A model generated the notes under the pieces. That model did no database searches. It had not been told where the DNA came from and saw nothing but the letters and a program-made list of their open reading frames with translations. 64,000 bases of DNA, from the NCBI RefSeq assembly GCF_014196455.1, contig NZ_JACIDS010000004.1, positions 124,001 through 188,000 of the forward strand. The letters are read 5' to 3'. A program made the translations under genes and the position numbers. The DNA comes from Kaistia hirudinis (GTDB taxonomy: Bacteria; Pseudomonadota; Alphaproteobacteria; Rhizobiales; Kaistiaceae). Shown here piece by piece: positions 55,552-63,933 of the stretch (positions are counted from its first letter, which is position 1; each line of letters opens with the position of its first letter).

Positions 55552-57044
55552 GGGGCGGTCCAGTCTCTGTTCGTCATGGCCAGCGCGGCGGCGCGGTAGC
55601 GTTCATAACCGGCTGCGAGCGCCTCGGCCTGCGGGCCGGGCGAATAGGTGCGGATCTCAGCGCGGGTGTGACGCGCCGCGTCGTGCCAATCGGCGAAGAC
55701 CGCGACCGCGAGACCCGCCGCCATGGCCGCGCCGAGCGCGCCGGCCTCCTGCGTCGCGGGCACCTCGACGCGGCGCTTCAGCGTGTCGGCGAAGAGCTGG
55801 CAGAAATAGGGATTTCTGCTGGAGCCGCCGGTGAGGCGCACGCTGCCGACCCGGCCTTCCGGATCGATCAGGTCGATATGGTGGCGATGGTTGAAGGCGA
55901 TGCCTTCGGCCACCGCGCGCAGCATGTGTCCGCGACTGTGCCAGCCCCGGAGTCCGAGGAAGGCCGCGGGGACATCCTCGCGATGCGGCGAGCCGAAGAG
56001 ATAGGGAAGATAGATGATCTCCGAGGGGTCGCTGGCGACCGCATCGAGTTCGGCCTGGAGCGAGGCGAAGGGATCGGCGGCGGCGAGCGCGTCGCGGGCC
56101 GCCTGTTGCAGGAACCAGTCGAGATTGGCGCTCGAGGCGGGCGAGACCGACATGTTCATCCAGAGCCCGCGTTCGAGCCCGTTGCGCGCGTTCCAGCCGA
56201 GCGAGACCAGTGGGTGGTCGGTGAGCAGTTCGTTGATCGAATAGGTGCCGGCGATCACGGCGATGGTGCCGGGCCCGACGACGCCCGATCCGGCGGCGCA
56301 GGCGGCGACGTCGTGCAGGCCCGTGGCGACCGGAATGCCCGCCGAGAGTCCGGTTGCGGCAGCTGCTGCCGCCGTGACGGCGCCCGCGGTCTCGCCCGGC
56401 ATCAGCACCGGCGGCAAAGCGTGACCGATATCCCGAAGGCCGAAAAGCGCCAGCGCCTCATCGCTGTAGACCTGCGTCGACACATCGACGAAGGCGACGC
56501 TCGATTCGGTGAAATCCGTGGCGACGCGGCCGGTCAGGCAGTAGCGGAGCCAGTCCTTGCAGGAGAGGACGGCGGCGATGGCGGCATAGCGCGCGGGCTC
56601 CGCCTGTCGCAGATGGGCGAGAAGCGGCGCGGGAGAGGACGGAAAAGGCCGCTGACCGGTCAGTTCCAGCGCGCGCTCCGATACGCCGTCGGCGTCCCAG
56701 CCTTCGAGGACGGCATGGGCGCGGCTGTCGAGCGACGTGGCCGCGAGGCCGAGCGGCGCGCCTTGGCTGTCGAGCAGATAGAGCCCGTCGCCATGGCCCG
56801 TCACCGCGACCGCCAGCGGCTGGACCGCATGGCCCTCGGCCGCGCTTGCGCGGGCCAAAGCCTCGCGGATCGCCTCGGCCGAAATGCGCCAATGCTCGGC
56901 CATATCGCGCTCGACATGGCGGGGCGTGGCCTTGATCTGGCGGATTTCGCGCCGCGCGGTGGCGACCACGGTGCCGTCGGTGCGGAAGACGACCGCCTTG
57001 GTGACCGTCAGTCCGCTGTCGAGGCCGAGCAGGTAATCCGTCAT
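55548..57044 (-). CDS. FGGY-family carbohydrate kinase (L-xylulose/polyol kinase-like)
   Basis: From MTDYLLGLDSGLTVTKAVVF the protein has 498 residues. It has the N-terminal phosphate-binding loop (LGLDSGLTVTK), PLAVAVTGHGDGLYLLDSQG, and the C-terminal VRLTGGSSRNPYFCQLFADT with QEAGALGAAMAAG. The sequence is closest in style to LyxK-type L-xylulose kinases. It probably phosphorylates the compound imported by the adjacent transporter; the product would be passed to the GlpD-type dehydrogenase. Confidence 0.9.
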   Translation of the reverse strand: MTDYLLGLDSGLTVTKAVVFRTDGTVVATARREIRQIKATPRHVERDMAEHWRISAEAIREALARASAAEGHAVQPLAVAVTGHGDGLYLLDSQGAPLGLAATSLDSRAHAVLEGWDADGVSERALELTGQRPFPSSPAPLLAHLRQAEPARYAAIAAVLSCKDWLRYCLTGRVATDFTESSVAFVDVSTQVYSDEALALFGLRDIGHALPPVLMPGETAGAVTAAAAAATGLSAGIPVATGLHDVAACAAGSGVVGPGTIAVIAGTYSINELLTDHPLVSLGWNARNGLERGLWMNMSVSPASSANLDWFLQQAARDALAAADPFASLQAELDAVASDPSEIIYLPYLFGSPHREDVPAAFLGLRGWHSRGHMLRAVAEGIAFNHRHHIDLIDPEGRVGSVRLTGGSSRNPYFCQLFADTLKRRVEVPATQEAGALGAAMAAGLAVAVFADWHDAARHTRAEIRTYSPGPQAEALAAGYERYRAAALAMTNRDWTAP

Positions 57045-57045
57045 C

Positions 57046-58020
57046 TCACCCTTCCATGCGTGCGTGACGGAGATTCTCCTGCAGGCTCGCCAGATAGATC
57101 GCAACCAGCAGCACCGCGCCGAACACCACCTGACGGATCGAGGGCGGCACGCCGAAGAGGTTCATCAGGTTCTCGATGATCGCGATGACCAGCACGGCCG
57201 CGAAAACGCCGCCGACATTGCCCTTGCCGCCCGTCAGCGCCGTGCCGCCGAGGATCGTGCCGGCGAACACCATCAGGATGTCGCCCTGGCCCATATCCGC
57301 GACGACCGACTGCAGCCGTCCGACCTCGAGCAGGCCGCCGAGCGCGGCGAGGGTGCCGGCGATGACGAAGCAGAGGATCTTGGTGCGGTCGATGCTCACG
57401 CCCGCGATGAAGGCCGCTTCCTCATTGTTGCCGAGCGCCAGGATGTCCTTGCCGAGGCGGTGATAATCGACGAGCAGCCAGCCGAGAATGAACACGGCGA
57501 TCCAGACCAGAACCGCCACCGGCAGGATGCCGAAAAGCTTGGCCGAACCGAGATAGACATAGCCCTCGGGCAGGTAATAGACGCCCTCGGGGATGAGATA
57601 GACGACGATGCCGCGCATGAGCAGCAGCGTGCCGAGGGTGACGAGGAAGGAGCTGACACGCAGCTTGACCGAGAAGAGCCCGTTGGCGAGGCCGAGCGCC
57701 GCGCCGACGAGCAGCGTCACGATCACGGCGATGAAGGAGAGATCCTGCAGCGGCAGCAACTGGAAACAGGCGACGATCGCCAGCGTCGGCGCGAGCGCGA
57801 AGGTGGATTCGAGCGAGAGGTCGACATTGGCGGTCAGCACGACGAAGAACAGGCCGAGCACCATGCAGCCGAGCGGTGCCGCCGCCCACATCACGTTCAG
57901 GATGTTGCGGACCGACAGGAAGCCCGGCACGGCCAGCCCGGCAATGAAAAGCAGGACGAGCAGCGCCCAGATGAGATGCTTCTCCAGGACGAGAAACAGC
58001 AGGTTCTTGCTCTTGGTCAT
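57046..58020 (-). CDS. Sugar/polyol ABC transporter permease (RbsC/LsrC-like)
   Basis: The 324-residue permease begins MTKSKNLLFLVLEKHLIWAL, overlapping the ATPase stop by four bases; the longer open frame to 58410 is spurious. It has 8-10 helices with LFFVVLTANVDLSLESTFAL and ADMGQGDILMVFAGTILGGTALTGGKGNVGG. A single permease gene suggests a homodimer. Confidence 0.92.
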   Translation of the reverse strand: MTKSKNLLFLVLEKHLIWALLVLLFIAGLAVPGFLSVRNILNVMWAAAPLGCMVLGLFFVVLTANVDLSLESTFALAPTLAIVACFQLLPLQDLSFIAVIVTLLVGAALGLANGLFSVKLRVSSFLVTLGTLLLMRGIVVYLIPEGVYYLPEGYVYLGSAKLFGILPVAVLVWIAVFILGWLLVDYHRLGKDILALGNNEEAAFIAGVSIDRTKILCFVIAGTLAALGGLLEVGRLQSVVADMGQGDILMVFAGTILGGTALTGGKGNVGGVFAAVLVIAIIENLMNLFGVPPSIRQVVFGAVLLVAIYLASLQENLRHARMEG

Positions 58021-59555
58021 GCTGGCAACTCCACGCCCTGGATCGTCTTGTAGACCGTTTCGACATCGAAGCCCGGCCTGCCGCGGATGAGCTCGCGCAC
58101 CACCCGACCCTTGTAGAAGACGAGGATGCGGTCGCAGATCTCGACCAGCTCCTCCTCGCTTTCCGAAATCATGATCACGCCCGCCGCGCGCGAGAGGTCC
58201 TCGCGGATCATCTTCAAGATGTCCGGCTTGGCGGAGATGTCGACGCCGCGCGTCGGCTCGTTCAGCAGCACGAGCCGGGGGGCGGTCAGCGACAGACGGC
58301 CGAGCATGACCTTCTGCTTGTTGCCGCCCGAGAGGCCGTCGATCGGCACATGAAGCCCGGGCGTCTTGACGCGAAGCCGCGTCACGATCGACAGCGCGAC
58401 GCGCTCGCATTCGCGCCGCTTCACGAAGCCGAGCCGCGTCGTCAGTACCGGCAGCCCGGCGATCACGGCGTTATCGAGCACGGACCGGTTCTGGATCACG
58501 GCCTGCGCCTCGCGATGCTTGGGCAGGAAGGAGATGCCGGCACGCTGCGCGGCCTTGGGGCTGTCGAGCTTCACCGCGACGCCGTCCATCAGCGTCTTGC
58601 CGTCATGGTTTGGAACCAGGCCATAGAGCGCCTCGATCGCGGCGTCCTTGCCTGAGCCCTCGAGGCCGGAGAAGCCGACGACTTCGCCGCGGCGGAGGTC
58701 CAAGTCGAGATGGGCGAGGCTGCGCTCCGCCTTGAGCCCGCGCACCGACAGGACCGGCACGGCGGTATCGTCGGGGCGGGTGGTGTAGTTGATCTCCGTA
58801 CGCTCCACGTCGCCGACGATCCAGTCGGCGAGTTCGGCGGCGCTTGTTGCCGCGGTGTCGAGCGTCGCGACGCGATTGCCGTCGCGCATGACCGAAACGC
58901 GGTCGGTGAAGCCCATGACTTCGCTCACGTGATGCGAGATCAGCGTGAAGGAGAGGTCCGGTCGCTCGCCGATCAGCGTGCGCAGCAGCCTCAGCAGGCT
59001 CTCCTTGCGCTCATTGGTCAGCGATGCGGTGATTTCGTCCAGCAGGATGGTCGTCGCTGCATCGATGAAGACGGCGCGGCCGAACGCCAGCAACTGCTGC
59101 GTCTCGAGCGGCAGGTCGCCCATGCGGTCCTCGGGGCGTGCGCGCAGGCCGAGCTGCTCGATGAGCGCTTGGGCGCGGCGCCGCGTCTCGCCGGGCGCGA
59201 CGAAATGGAGCGAGCGGGTCGGGTGGCAGCCCATGAAGAGGTTGTCGGCCACCGAAAGATCGGCGGCGAAGGCGGGCTCCTGCGTCACAAGGGCGATGCC
59301 GAGGCCCTTGGCCCGGGCCGGGCTCGACTGGTGCGGCGTCAACGCGCCGCGCGCCGTGACGATTTCGCCCTGGCTTGGGGGAAGCAGCCCGGCGACCATC
59401 GAGACGAGCACGGATTTGCCGGCGCCATTCTTGCCGATCAGGCCGTGGATCTCGCCCTTGCGGACCGCCAGGTCGACGGATTTCACGGCGAGGACGCCCG
59501 GAAAGCGGCGCGATACGGCCTCAGCCGCGAAGCTGATCAAGGGATCAAGAGTCAT
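58017..59555 (-). CDS. Sugar/polyol ABC transporter ATP-binding protein (RbsA/LsrA-like)
   Basis: With the start MTLDPLISFAAEAV, preceded by AGGAG five bases upstream, the protein has 512 residues. Two ABC domains are present: GKNGAGKSVLVSMVAGL in the first; GLEGSGKDAAIEALYGL and GLSGGNKQKVMLGRLSLTAP in the second. In the first domain the usual LSGG signature reads DLPLETQQLLAFGRAV, a deviation also seen in some LsrA-type proteins, so one site may be weak. Confidence 0.92.
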   Translation of the reverse strand: MTLDPLISFAAEAVSRRFPGVLAVKSVDLAVRKGEIHGLIGKNGAGKSVLVSMVAGLLPPSQGEIVTARGALTPHQSSPARAKGLGIALVTQEPAFAADLSVADNLFMGCHPTRSLHFVAPGETRRRAQALIEQLGLRARPEDRMGDLPLETQQLLAFGRAVFIDAATTILLDEITASLTNERKESLLRLLRTLIGERPDLSFTLISHHVSEVMGFTDRVSVMRDGNRVATLDTAATSAAELADWIVGDVERTEINYTTRPDDTAVPVLSVRGLKAERSLAHLDLDLRRGEVVGFSGLEGSGKDAAIEALYGLVPNHDGKTLMDGVAVKLDSPKAAQRAGISFLPKHREAQAVIQNRSVLDNAVIAGLPVLTTRLGFVKRRECERVALSIVTRLRVKTPGLHVPIDGLSGGNKQKVMLGRLSLTAPRLVLLNEPTRGVDISAKPDILKMIREDLSRAAGVIMISESEEELVEICDRILVFYKGRVVRELIRGRPGFDVETVYKTIQGVELPA

Positions 59556-59579
59556 GTGCACTCCTGTGGCCACAGGCCA

Positions 59580-59620
59580 AGCGGCGGGCGGCCCGACTGC
59601 AAGGGGAGCCGCCCGCCGCT
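59580..59620 (-). promoter_or_regulatory. Intercistronic hairpin after the binding-protein gene
   Basis: A perfect 13-bp inverted repeat, AGCGGCGGGCGGC (59580-59592) and GCCGCCCGCCGCT (59608-59620), lies between the binding-protein stop and the ATPase start. It likely stabilises the binding-protein mRNA or attenuates read-through. Confidence 0.65.
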
Positions 59621-59631
59621 GTCAATCGTCT

Positions 59632-60762
59632 TTACTTGCCGAAGTCGGGCATCTTGCCGGTGGTGACGACGGCCATCTCGTTCGCCCAGTTGCGCGGATC
59701 GTCATAATTGGCGACGCCCGGAACGCTGTAGGCCTGGGTCTGGTACCACGGACCCTTGATCGCGTCCGGCTGGCTGACCTTCACCGGAGCCCAGAGCGGC
59801 GTCTCGCCCGGCAGCAGGATATTGGCCTCGGTCGGCAGGGGCTTGCCGGACATGAGGTCATAGAGCAGGCGCATGGTGATCGTGCCCTCGCCGGTGGCCG
59901 GCTGGACCGAGATGTGATCGATCTCGCCGCGCGCCATCGACTGGAACTCCGGCACCGTCCCGTCGATCGTGGCGATCGGGATATGCTTGGGATTGTCGAT
60001 CGGGAAGAGAAGATCCTGCGCCTTGAACGCCGGCACCGCGCCGCCGACGCCCATCGTGCCGTCGATGCTGGCGACGCCGAGGATCTTGTCCGGACCTTCG
60101 CGCGAGATGATGTCGTTCACCGCCTTGCTGGCCTTGCCGCCGTCGCAGCCCGCTTCCTGCTCGACGATCTTCACGCCGGGATATTCCGCCGCGATCGGGT
60201 CGAGGGCCGAGCGATAGCCCTTGTGCCGGGCGATGTCGAACGAGGCCGTGATGATGCAGCGCAGCTCGATGAAGACGCCGCCATCCTTGCGCCAGCCCTC
60301 GCCGCGGAGCGTATCGAGCCGCTTGACCAACGCCTCGCCGCCGAGGCGGCCGGCCGTCTCGTTGTCGAAGGCGACGAAGGTCTGCGGCACGCCGGGCACC
60401 CAGGCATTGCTGGTTACGACCGGAACGCCCGCCTCATTGAGCTGCTGGACGATGGCGCGCATCGCCTCGCCGCGCCAGGGGGTGAGCAGCACGCCGTCGA
60501 CGCCGCGATCCACCTGCGCCTGCAGGGCGTTGAGCTGGTCGCCGGCGTCGTTGGCGCCGAAGACGTTGAAGGTGATCGTGTCACCGGTCTCGGTCTGGAT
60601 GCGCTTGGCTTCCTGCTGCTGACCGAGCGCCACGCCATTGAAATAAATGTCGTTGGGCTCCCAGCGGATCACCGCGACCTTGTAGTCCTTGGCCTCGGCC
60701 ACCTGCGCGAAGCCGGCGCAGAGCGCCGCAACCGCCGTGAAGCCCTTGAGATAATTACGCAT
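59632..60762 (-). CDS. Periplasmic sugar/polyol-binding protein
   Basis: The 376-residue protein has a Sec signal (YLKGFTAVAALCAGFAQVAEA) and the peripla_BP_4 fold: YKVAVIRWEPNDIYFNGVAL, then RGVDGVLLTPWRGEAMRAIV and NEAGVPVVTSNAWVPGVP. It is longer than RbsB or LsrB and has Cys-containing inserts (IELRCIITASFDIARHKG; EQEAGCDGGKASKAV). It is a clear importer component; ligand unknown. Confidence 0.9.
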   Translation of the reverse strand: MRNYLKGFTAVAALCAGFAQVAEAKDYKVAVIRWEPNDIYFNGVALGQQQEAKRIQTETGDTITFNVFGANDAGDQLNALQAQVDRGVDGVLLTPWRGEAMRAIVQQLNEAGVPVVTSNAWVPGVPQTFVAFDNETAGRLGGEALVKRLDTLRGEGWRKDGGVFIELRCIITASFDIARHKGYRSALDPIAAEYPGVKIVEQEAGCDGGKASKAVNDIISREGPDKILGVASIDGTMGVGGAVPAFKAQDLLFPIDNPKHIPIATIDGTVPEFQSMARGEIDHISVQPATGEGTITMRLLYDLMSGKPLPTEANILLPGETPLWAPVKVSQPDAIKGPWYQTQAYSVPGVANYDDPRNWANEMAVVTTGKMPDFGK

Positions 60763-60847
60763 CGTTTCCTCCTCTTGCTGCGTTTGTCAGTTCAGGCGTC
60801 GGGCAGGGCTGCCGTGGCTTTGGCGTTCCCCTGCTCGGGCTTTTCGC

Positions 60848-62812
60848 TCAAAGAACCCGGTCATTGCCACCGTCCACCGGGATCTGGGCGCCGGTGGTTC
60901 GCGCGAAGGTGCCGTCGACCAGCGCCACCACGGCGCGGCCGACATCCTTTGCGGTCACGGGCTGGCGCATCAGATTGCGCGACTTGTATTCGTCGACCGT
61001 CAGGCCATAGCGCCGCGCCGAGGTCTCCAGCGCCTCGCGGGTCCACAGCGGCGTGTCGAACACCGCGTCGGGATGAACGGCGTTGACCGTGATCCCCTCG
61101 GGCGCAAGTTCCATCGCGGCGACGCGCATGAGCTGGGTGAGGGCCGCCTTCGACACCGAATAGGCGGCCGCGCCGACGCCCGGCGCCGCCACGTTGCGCG
61201 AGCCGATGAAGACCACGCCCGGCGTGATGCCATGGCGCAGGATCGGAACGGCGCGCTTCAGCAGCTTGCGATGCGACGTCACGTTGACGTCGAGCGACAG
61301 GTCCCAGATGTCGTCGCCCATCTGCTCGATCGTCGCGCCGGCGCGGAAGATCCCGACATTCGAGACGAGAATGTCGAGCCCGCCATAGCTGGTGACGAAA
61401 TGGTCCAGCGCCTTCTCGACCGCCGCCTCGTCGGTGAGCTCGACCACCAGCCCCTCATAGCCGGGGCGGTTCATGTGCGTCGTGATTTCCGGATTGATGT
61501 CGAGGCCCACGACCAGCGCGCCGCGCTCGCGCAGCGCCTCGGCCGTGGCCCGGCCGATGCCGGTCGCCGAGCCGCTGACCAGGGCGACCTTGCCCGTCAG
61601 CGGCGCCGGCGTTCCCTGCGCCCTGAGCTTGGCCTGTTCGAGCTCCCAATATTCGAGATCGCGCAGATCCGCTTCGCCGAGTCCCTGCCAGCCGCCGAGG
61701 CGCGCGGCGAGGCGTAGCGCCTTGAGGTTGGCCATGGCGACATCCGCCGAAACGCGGGCACGGGCAAGCGTGGGGCCGAAGCTGCGCACCGCGCCGTTCG
61801 GCAGCAGCGCCCAATGCGGATGCGGCGGGAGCGGCGTGACGCCTGCCTCGCCCCGCGCGACATAGGCGCGGTATTCCTCGGCGAACGCGTCCAGCGCGGG
61901 GCCGGGATCCTCACCGACCACGGCGGGGAAGGGCTTGTTGTGGATCACGTGCTCGGGCGTCAGCGTGCCGTGGCGGGCCAGCGCCGCGACAGCGCCGATC
62001 TCGTCCGGCGGGATCGTTCCGGCCGGCAGCGAGACCATAGGGCGGCCGGCAAGACGGCTGACCGCGCCGCGCAGCCGGGCGATGGCGAGCGGATCTGTCG
62101 CGGTGGGCGGCGCGGCGGGCAGGGCGCCGACCTTCGCGGCGAGCCAGGCTTCCGCCTTGCCGCAGATAGCGATCATCCGCTCATAGCTGTCGCGCGCCGT
62201 CTCGCCCCAGGTGAAGACGCCGTGATGCTCCAGAATGATCGCGTCGGTTTCGGCGAAGGCCGGCGAATTCACCGCCGCGCGGATCTGGCGCGCGAGGTCG
62301 AAGCCCGGCTTCACATAGGGCAGCACCATCACGCGCGGCCCGTAGATCTCGCGAAGCCGCTCGCCGCCGCCCGCGCTGTTGGAGATCGTCAGGACCCCGT
62401 CGGCATGCGAATGGTCGACATAGGCGAAGGGGATCAGCGCGTGGACGATGGCCTCGATCGAGGCCGCCGCCGCCTGCGGGTCGAGACGGGCGCGCTTGAC
62501 CTCGTTGACCATGTCCGCATCCGACAGGCTTTCGAGTTCGGCAAGTGCCAGCACCGGCGGCAGCGCGAGAGCCGTGAAGCCCTCCGGCCCCATGGTGCCG
62601 AGGTCGAAGCCGCTGGCCTTGACCCAGATGACGGCTTGCTCGACCCCGAAGCGATCCGTCACGCGGCCCTTGAAGGAGGTGTTGCCGCCTCCGTGCAGCA
62701 CGAGCGCCGGATCGCGGCCGATCAGACGCGAGGAATAGACGCGCAGATCCAGTCCGGATCGTGCCTGCGCCGCCTCGGCGTCGTCCCAAAGGTCTTGCAT
62801 CGCCTCGTCCAT
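60848..62812 (-). CDS. Bifunctional class II aldolase / short-chain dehydrogenase (RhaD-like)
   Basis: The 654-residue protein is a fusion. The N-terminal class II aldolase/adducin domain (about 1-400) has LHGGGNTSFKGRVTDRFGVE, zinc His in DHSHADGVL and ILEHHGVFTWGE. The C-terminal SDR domain (about 410-654) has the NAD motif VALVSGSATGIGRATAEALR, SNVGIF and the catalytic Tyr-x3-Lys in AAYSVSKAALTQL. In rhizobial rhamnose catabolism such proteins split rhamnulose 1-phosphate to DHAP and lactaldehyde and oxidise the latter. No rhamnose isomerase or mutarotase is near, so another sugar phosphate is likely here. Confidence 0.9.
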   Translation of the reverse strand: MDEAMQDLWDDAEAAQARSGLDLRVYSSRLIGRDPALVLHGGGNTSFKGRVTDRFGVEQAVIWVKASGFDLGTMGPEGFTALALPPVLALAELESLSDADMVNEVKRARLDPQAAAASIEAIVHALIPFAYVDHSHADGVLTISNSAGGGERLREIYGPRVMVLPYVKPGFDLARQIRAAVNSPAFAETDAIILEHHGVFTWGETARDSYERMIAICGKAEAWLAAKVGALPAAPPTATDPLAIARLRGAVSRLAGRPMVSLPAGTIPPDEIGAVAALARHGTLTPEHVIHNKPFPAVVGEDPGPALDAFAEEYRAYVARGEAGVTPLPPHPHWALLPNGAVRSFGPTLARARVSADVAMANLKALRLAARLGGWQGLGEADLRDLEYWELEQAKLRAQGTPAPLTGKVALVSGSATGIGRATAEALRERGALVVGLDINPEITTHMNRPGYEGLVVELTDEAAVEKALDHFVTSYGGLDILVSNVGIFRAGATIEQMGDDIWDLSLDVNVTSHRKLLKRAVPILRHGITPGVVFIGSRNVAAPGVGAAAYSVSKAALTQLMRVAAMELAPEGITVNAVHPDAVFDTPLWTREALETSARRYGLTVDEYKSRNLMRQPVTAKDVGRAVVALVDGTFARTTGAQIPVDGGNDRVL

Positions 62813-62853
62813 GTCTCGGGGGTCGGGTCGGGGGCCGTCGGTTTCGGGGGAGA

Positions 62854-63741
62854 TCAGGCCGCCGCCTTGCGGTGCTCATCGCGGAAGAGCTGATAGGCTT
62901 CCGCGCCGGTGCGCCCGTCATGGACGACGGCGGCGAGTGCCTTCAGCATCGCGACCGGGTCGCTCGACTGGAAGACGTTGCGCCCCATGTCGACGCCCGC
63001 TGCGCCCTGGTCGATCGCGCGATAGGCGATCTCCAGCGCCTCGGCCTCCGGCAGCTTCTTGCCGCCGGCGATGACGATCGGCACCGGGCAGCCGAGGGTT
63101 ATCTTCTCGAAGCCCTCGTCGACGTAGTAGGACTTCACGAACTGCGCGCCGATCTCGGCCGCGATCCGCGTGGCAAGACCGAAATAGCGCGCGTCGCGGA
63201 CCATATCCTTGCCGACGCCCGTCACCGCCATGGTGGGAATGCCGTAGCGCGTGCCGCTGTCGATCAGCTTCACCACGTTTGCGATCGATTTGTGCTCGTA
63301 TTCGGCGCCGATATAGACCTGCGCCGCCATGGCCACCGCGCCGAGACGGATCGCATCGTCGATATCGACGGCGACGAGTTCGTTGGAGAGCTCGGTCAGG
63401 ATCGAATTGCCGGCCGAGCAGCGCAGCACCACGGGCTTGCCGGATTCCGGCGGGATCGACGAGCGCAGGCCGCCGCGGGTGCACATCAGCACGTCGGCAT
63501 GCGGGGCGAGCGGGGCAATGGTCAGGTCGAGCCGCTCCAGGCCGGTCGTCGGGCCCTGGAAATAGCCGTGATCGAAGGCCAGCATGACCGTGCGCCCGGT
63601 ATCGGGCCGGAAGATCCGCGCGAGGCGCGCCTTCATGCCCCAATCATGATGCGCCGCGCCCTTCAGGAAGAACCGCGTCGTGTCGGCGGGCCGATCGTGG
63701 CCCCAGTCCTTGCCGTCCTTGATGTCGTCGAGATCTGCCAT
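62854..63741 (-). CDS. lsrF: LsrF-type thiolase/aldolase
   Basis: The 295-residue protein resembles E. coli LsrF along its whole length, including the start [66 protein letters not shown] and [16 protein letters not shown]. The catalytic lysine lies in [16 protein letters not shown]. LsrF transfers acetyl from 3-hydroxy-5-phosphonooxypentane-2,4-dione to CoA, giving DHAP and acetyl-CoA, in autoinducer-2 breakdown. No lsrK/lsrG/lsrR is visible, so the substrate here may differ. It is the first gene of the operon and has a structured leader. Confidence 0.9.
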   Translation of the reverse strand: MADLDDIKDGKDWGHDRPADTTRFFLKGAAHHDWGMKARLARIFRPDTGRTVMLAFDHGYFQGPTTGLERLDLTIAPLAPHADVLMCTRGGLRSSIPPESGKPVVLRCSAGNSILTELSNELVAVDIDDAIRLGAVAMAAQVYIGAEYEHKSIANVVKLIDSGTRYGIPTMAVTGVGKDMVRDARYFGLATRIAAEIGAQFVKSYYVDEGFEKITLGCPVPIVIAGGKKLPEAEALEIAYRAIDQGAAGVDMGRNVFQSSDPVAMLKALAAVVHDGRTGAEAYQLFRDEHRKAAA

Positions 63742-63763
63742 CGGGTCTTTCCTGCCGTTGCGC

Positions 63764-63853
63764 GGAGACCCGGCCAGGCAGCCGTCGCTTCACCCTTGGC
63801 GGGTGCTGCCCTGTCCTCCAGGGCGCAGCGTCCGGTCCTGCGTGGAGGTCTCC
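63764..63853 (-). promoter_or_regulatory. Structured 5' leader of the lsrF-polyol operon, possible riboswitch
   Basis: On the minus-strand RNA, GGAGACC (63853-63847) pairs perfectly with GGUCUCC (63770-63764), closing a region with three further helices: CGCAG/CUGCG (63842-63838 with 63828-63824), GCCCUG/CAGGGC (63824-63819 with 63813-63808), and GGCAG+CACCC pairing with GGGUG+CUGCC (63810-63801 with 63795-63791 and 63781-63777). The second and third partly exclude each other, as in a switch. The leader ends 23 bases before the lsrF start, just upstream of an AGGAAAG ribosome site. It fits no riboswitch class I know. Confidence 0.5.
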
Positions 63854-63902
63854 TCATCCTCCGCCGCAGAACCTAGCGAAACGCAGTTCGAATTACCAAT
63901 TA

Positions 63903-63933
63903 TTTTGTTATTTACATCACGATTTTTGTTATT
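63903..63933. promoter_or_regulatory. 10-bp direct repeats in helical phase, candidate operator of the lsrF operon
   Basis: TTTTGTTATT occurs at 63903-63912 and 63924-63933, exactly 21 bp apart (two helical turns), in an AT-rich island upstream of the structured leader. Such spaced direct repeats suit DeoR- or SorC-type regulators, which control lsr and erythritol operons elsewhere. No regulator gene is in the window. The rest of 63934-64000 shows nothing recognisable. Confidence 0.45.

Noticed and set aside
63764-63853. Identification of the lsrF leader as a glycine, ZTP or cobalamin riboswitch
   Set aside because: A short stretch (GCCAAGGGTGAAGC) looks glycine-like and GGCTGCCTGG looks vaguely ZTP-like. 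The conserved CTCTCAGG block, the pfl core and the cobalamin box are all absent.
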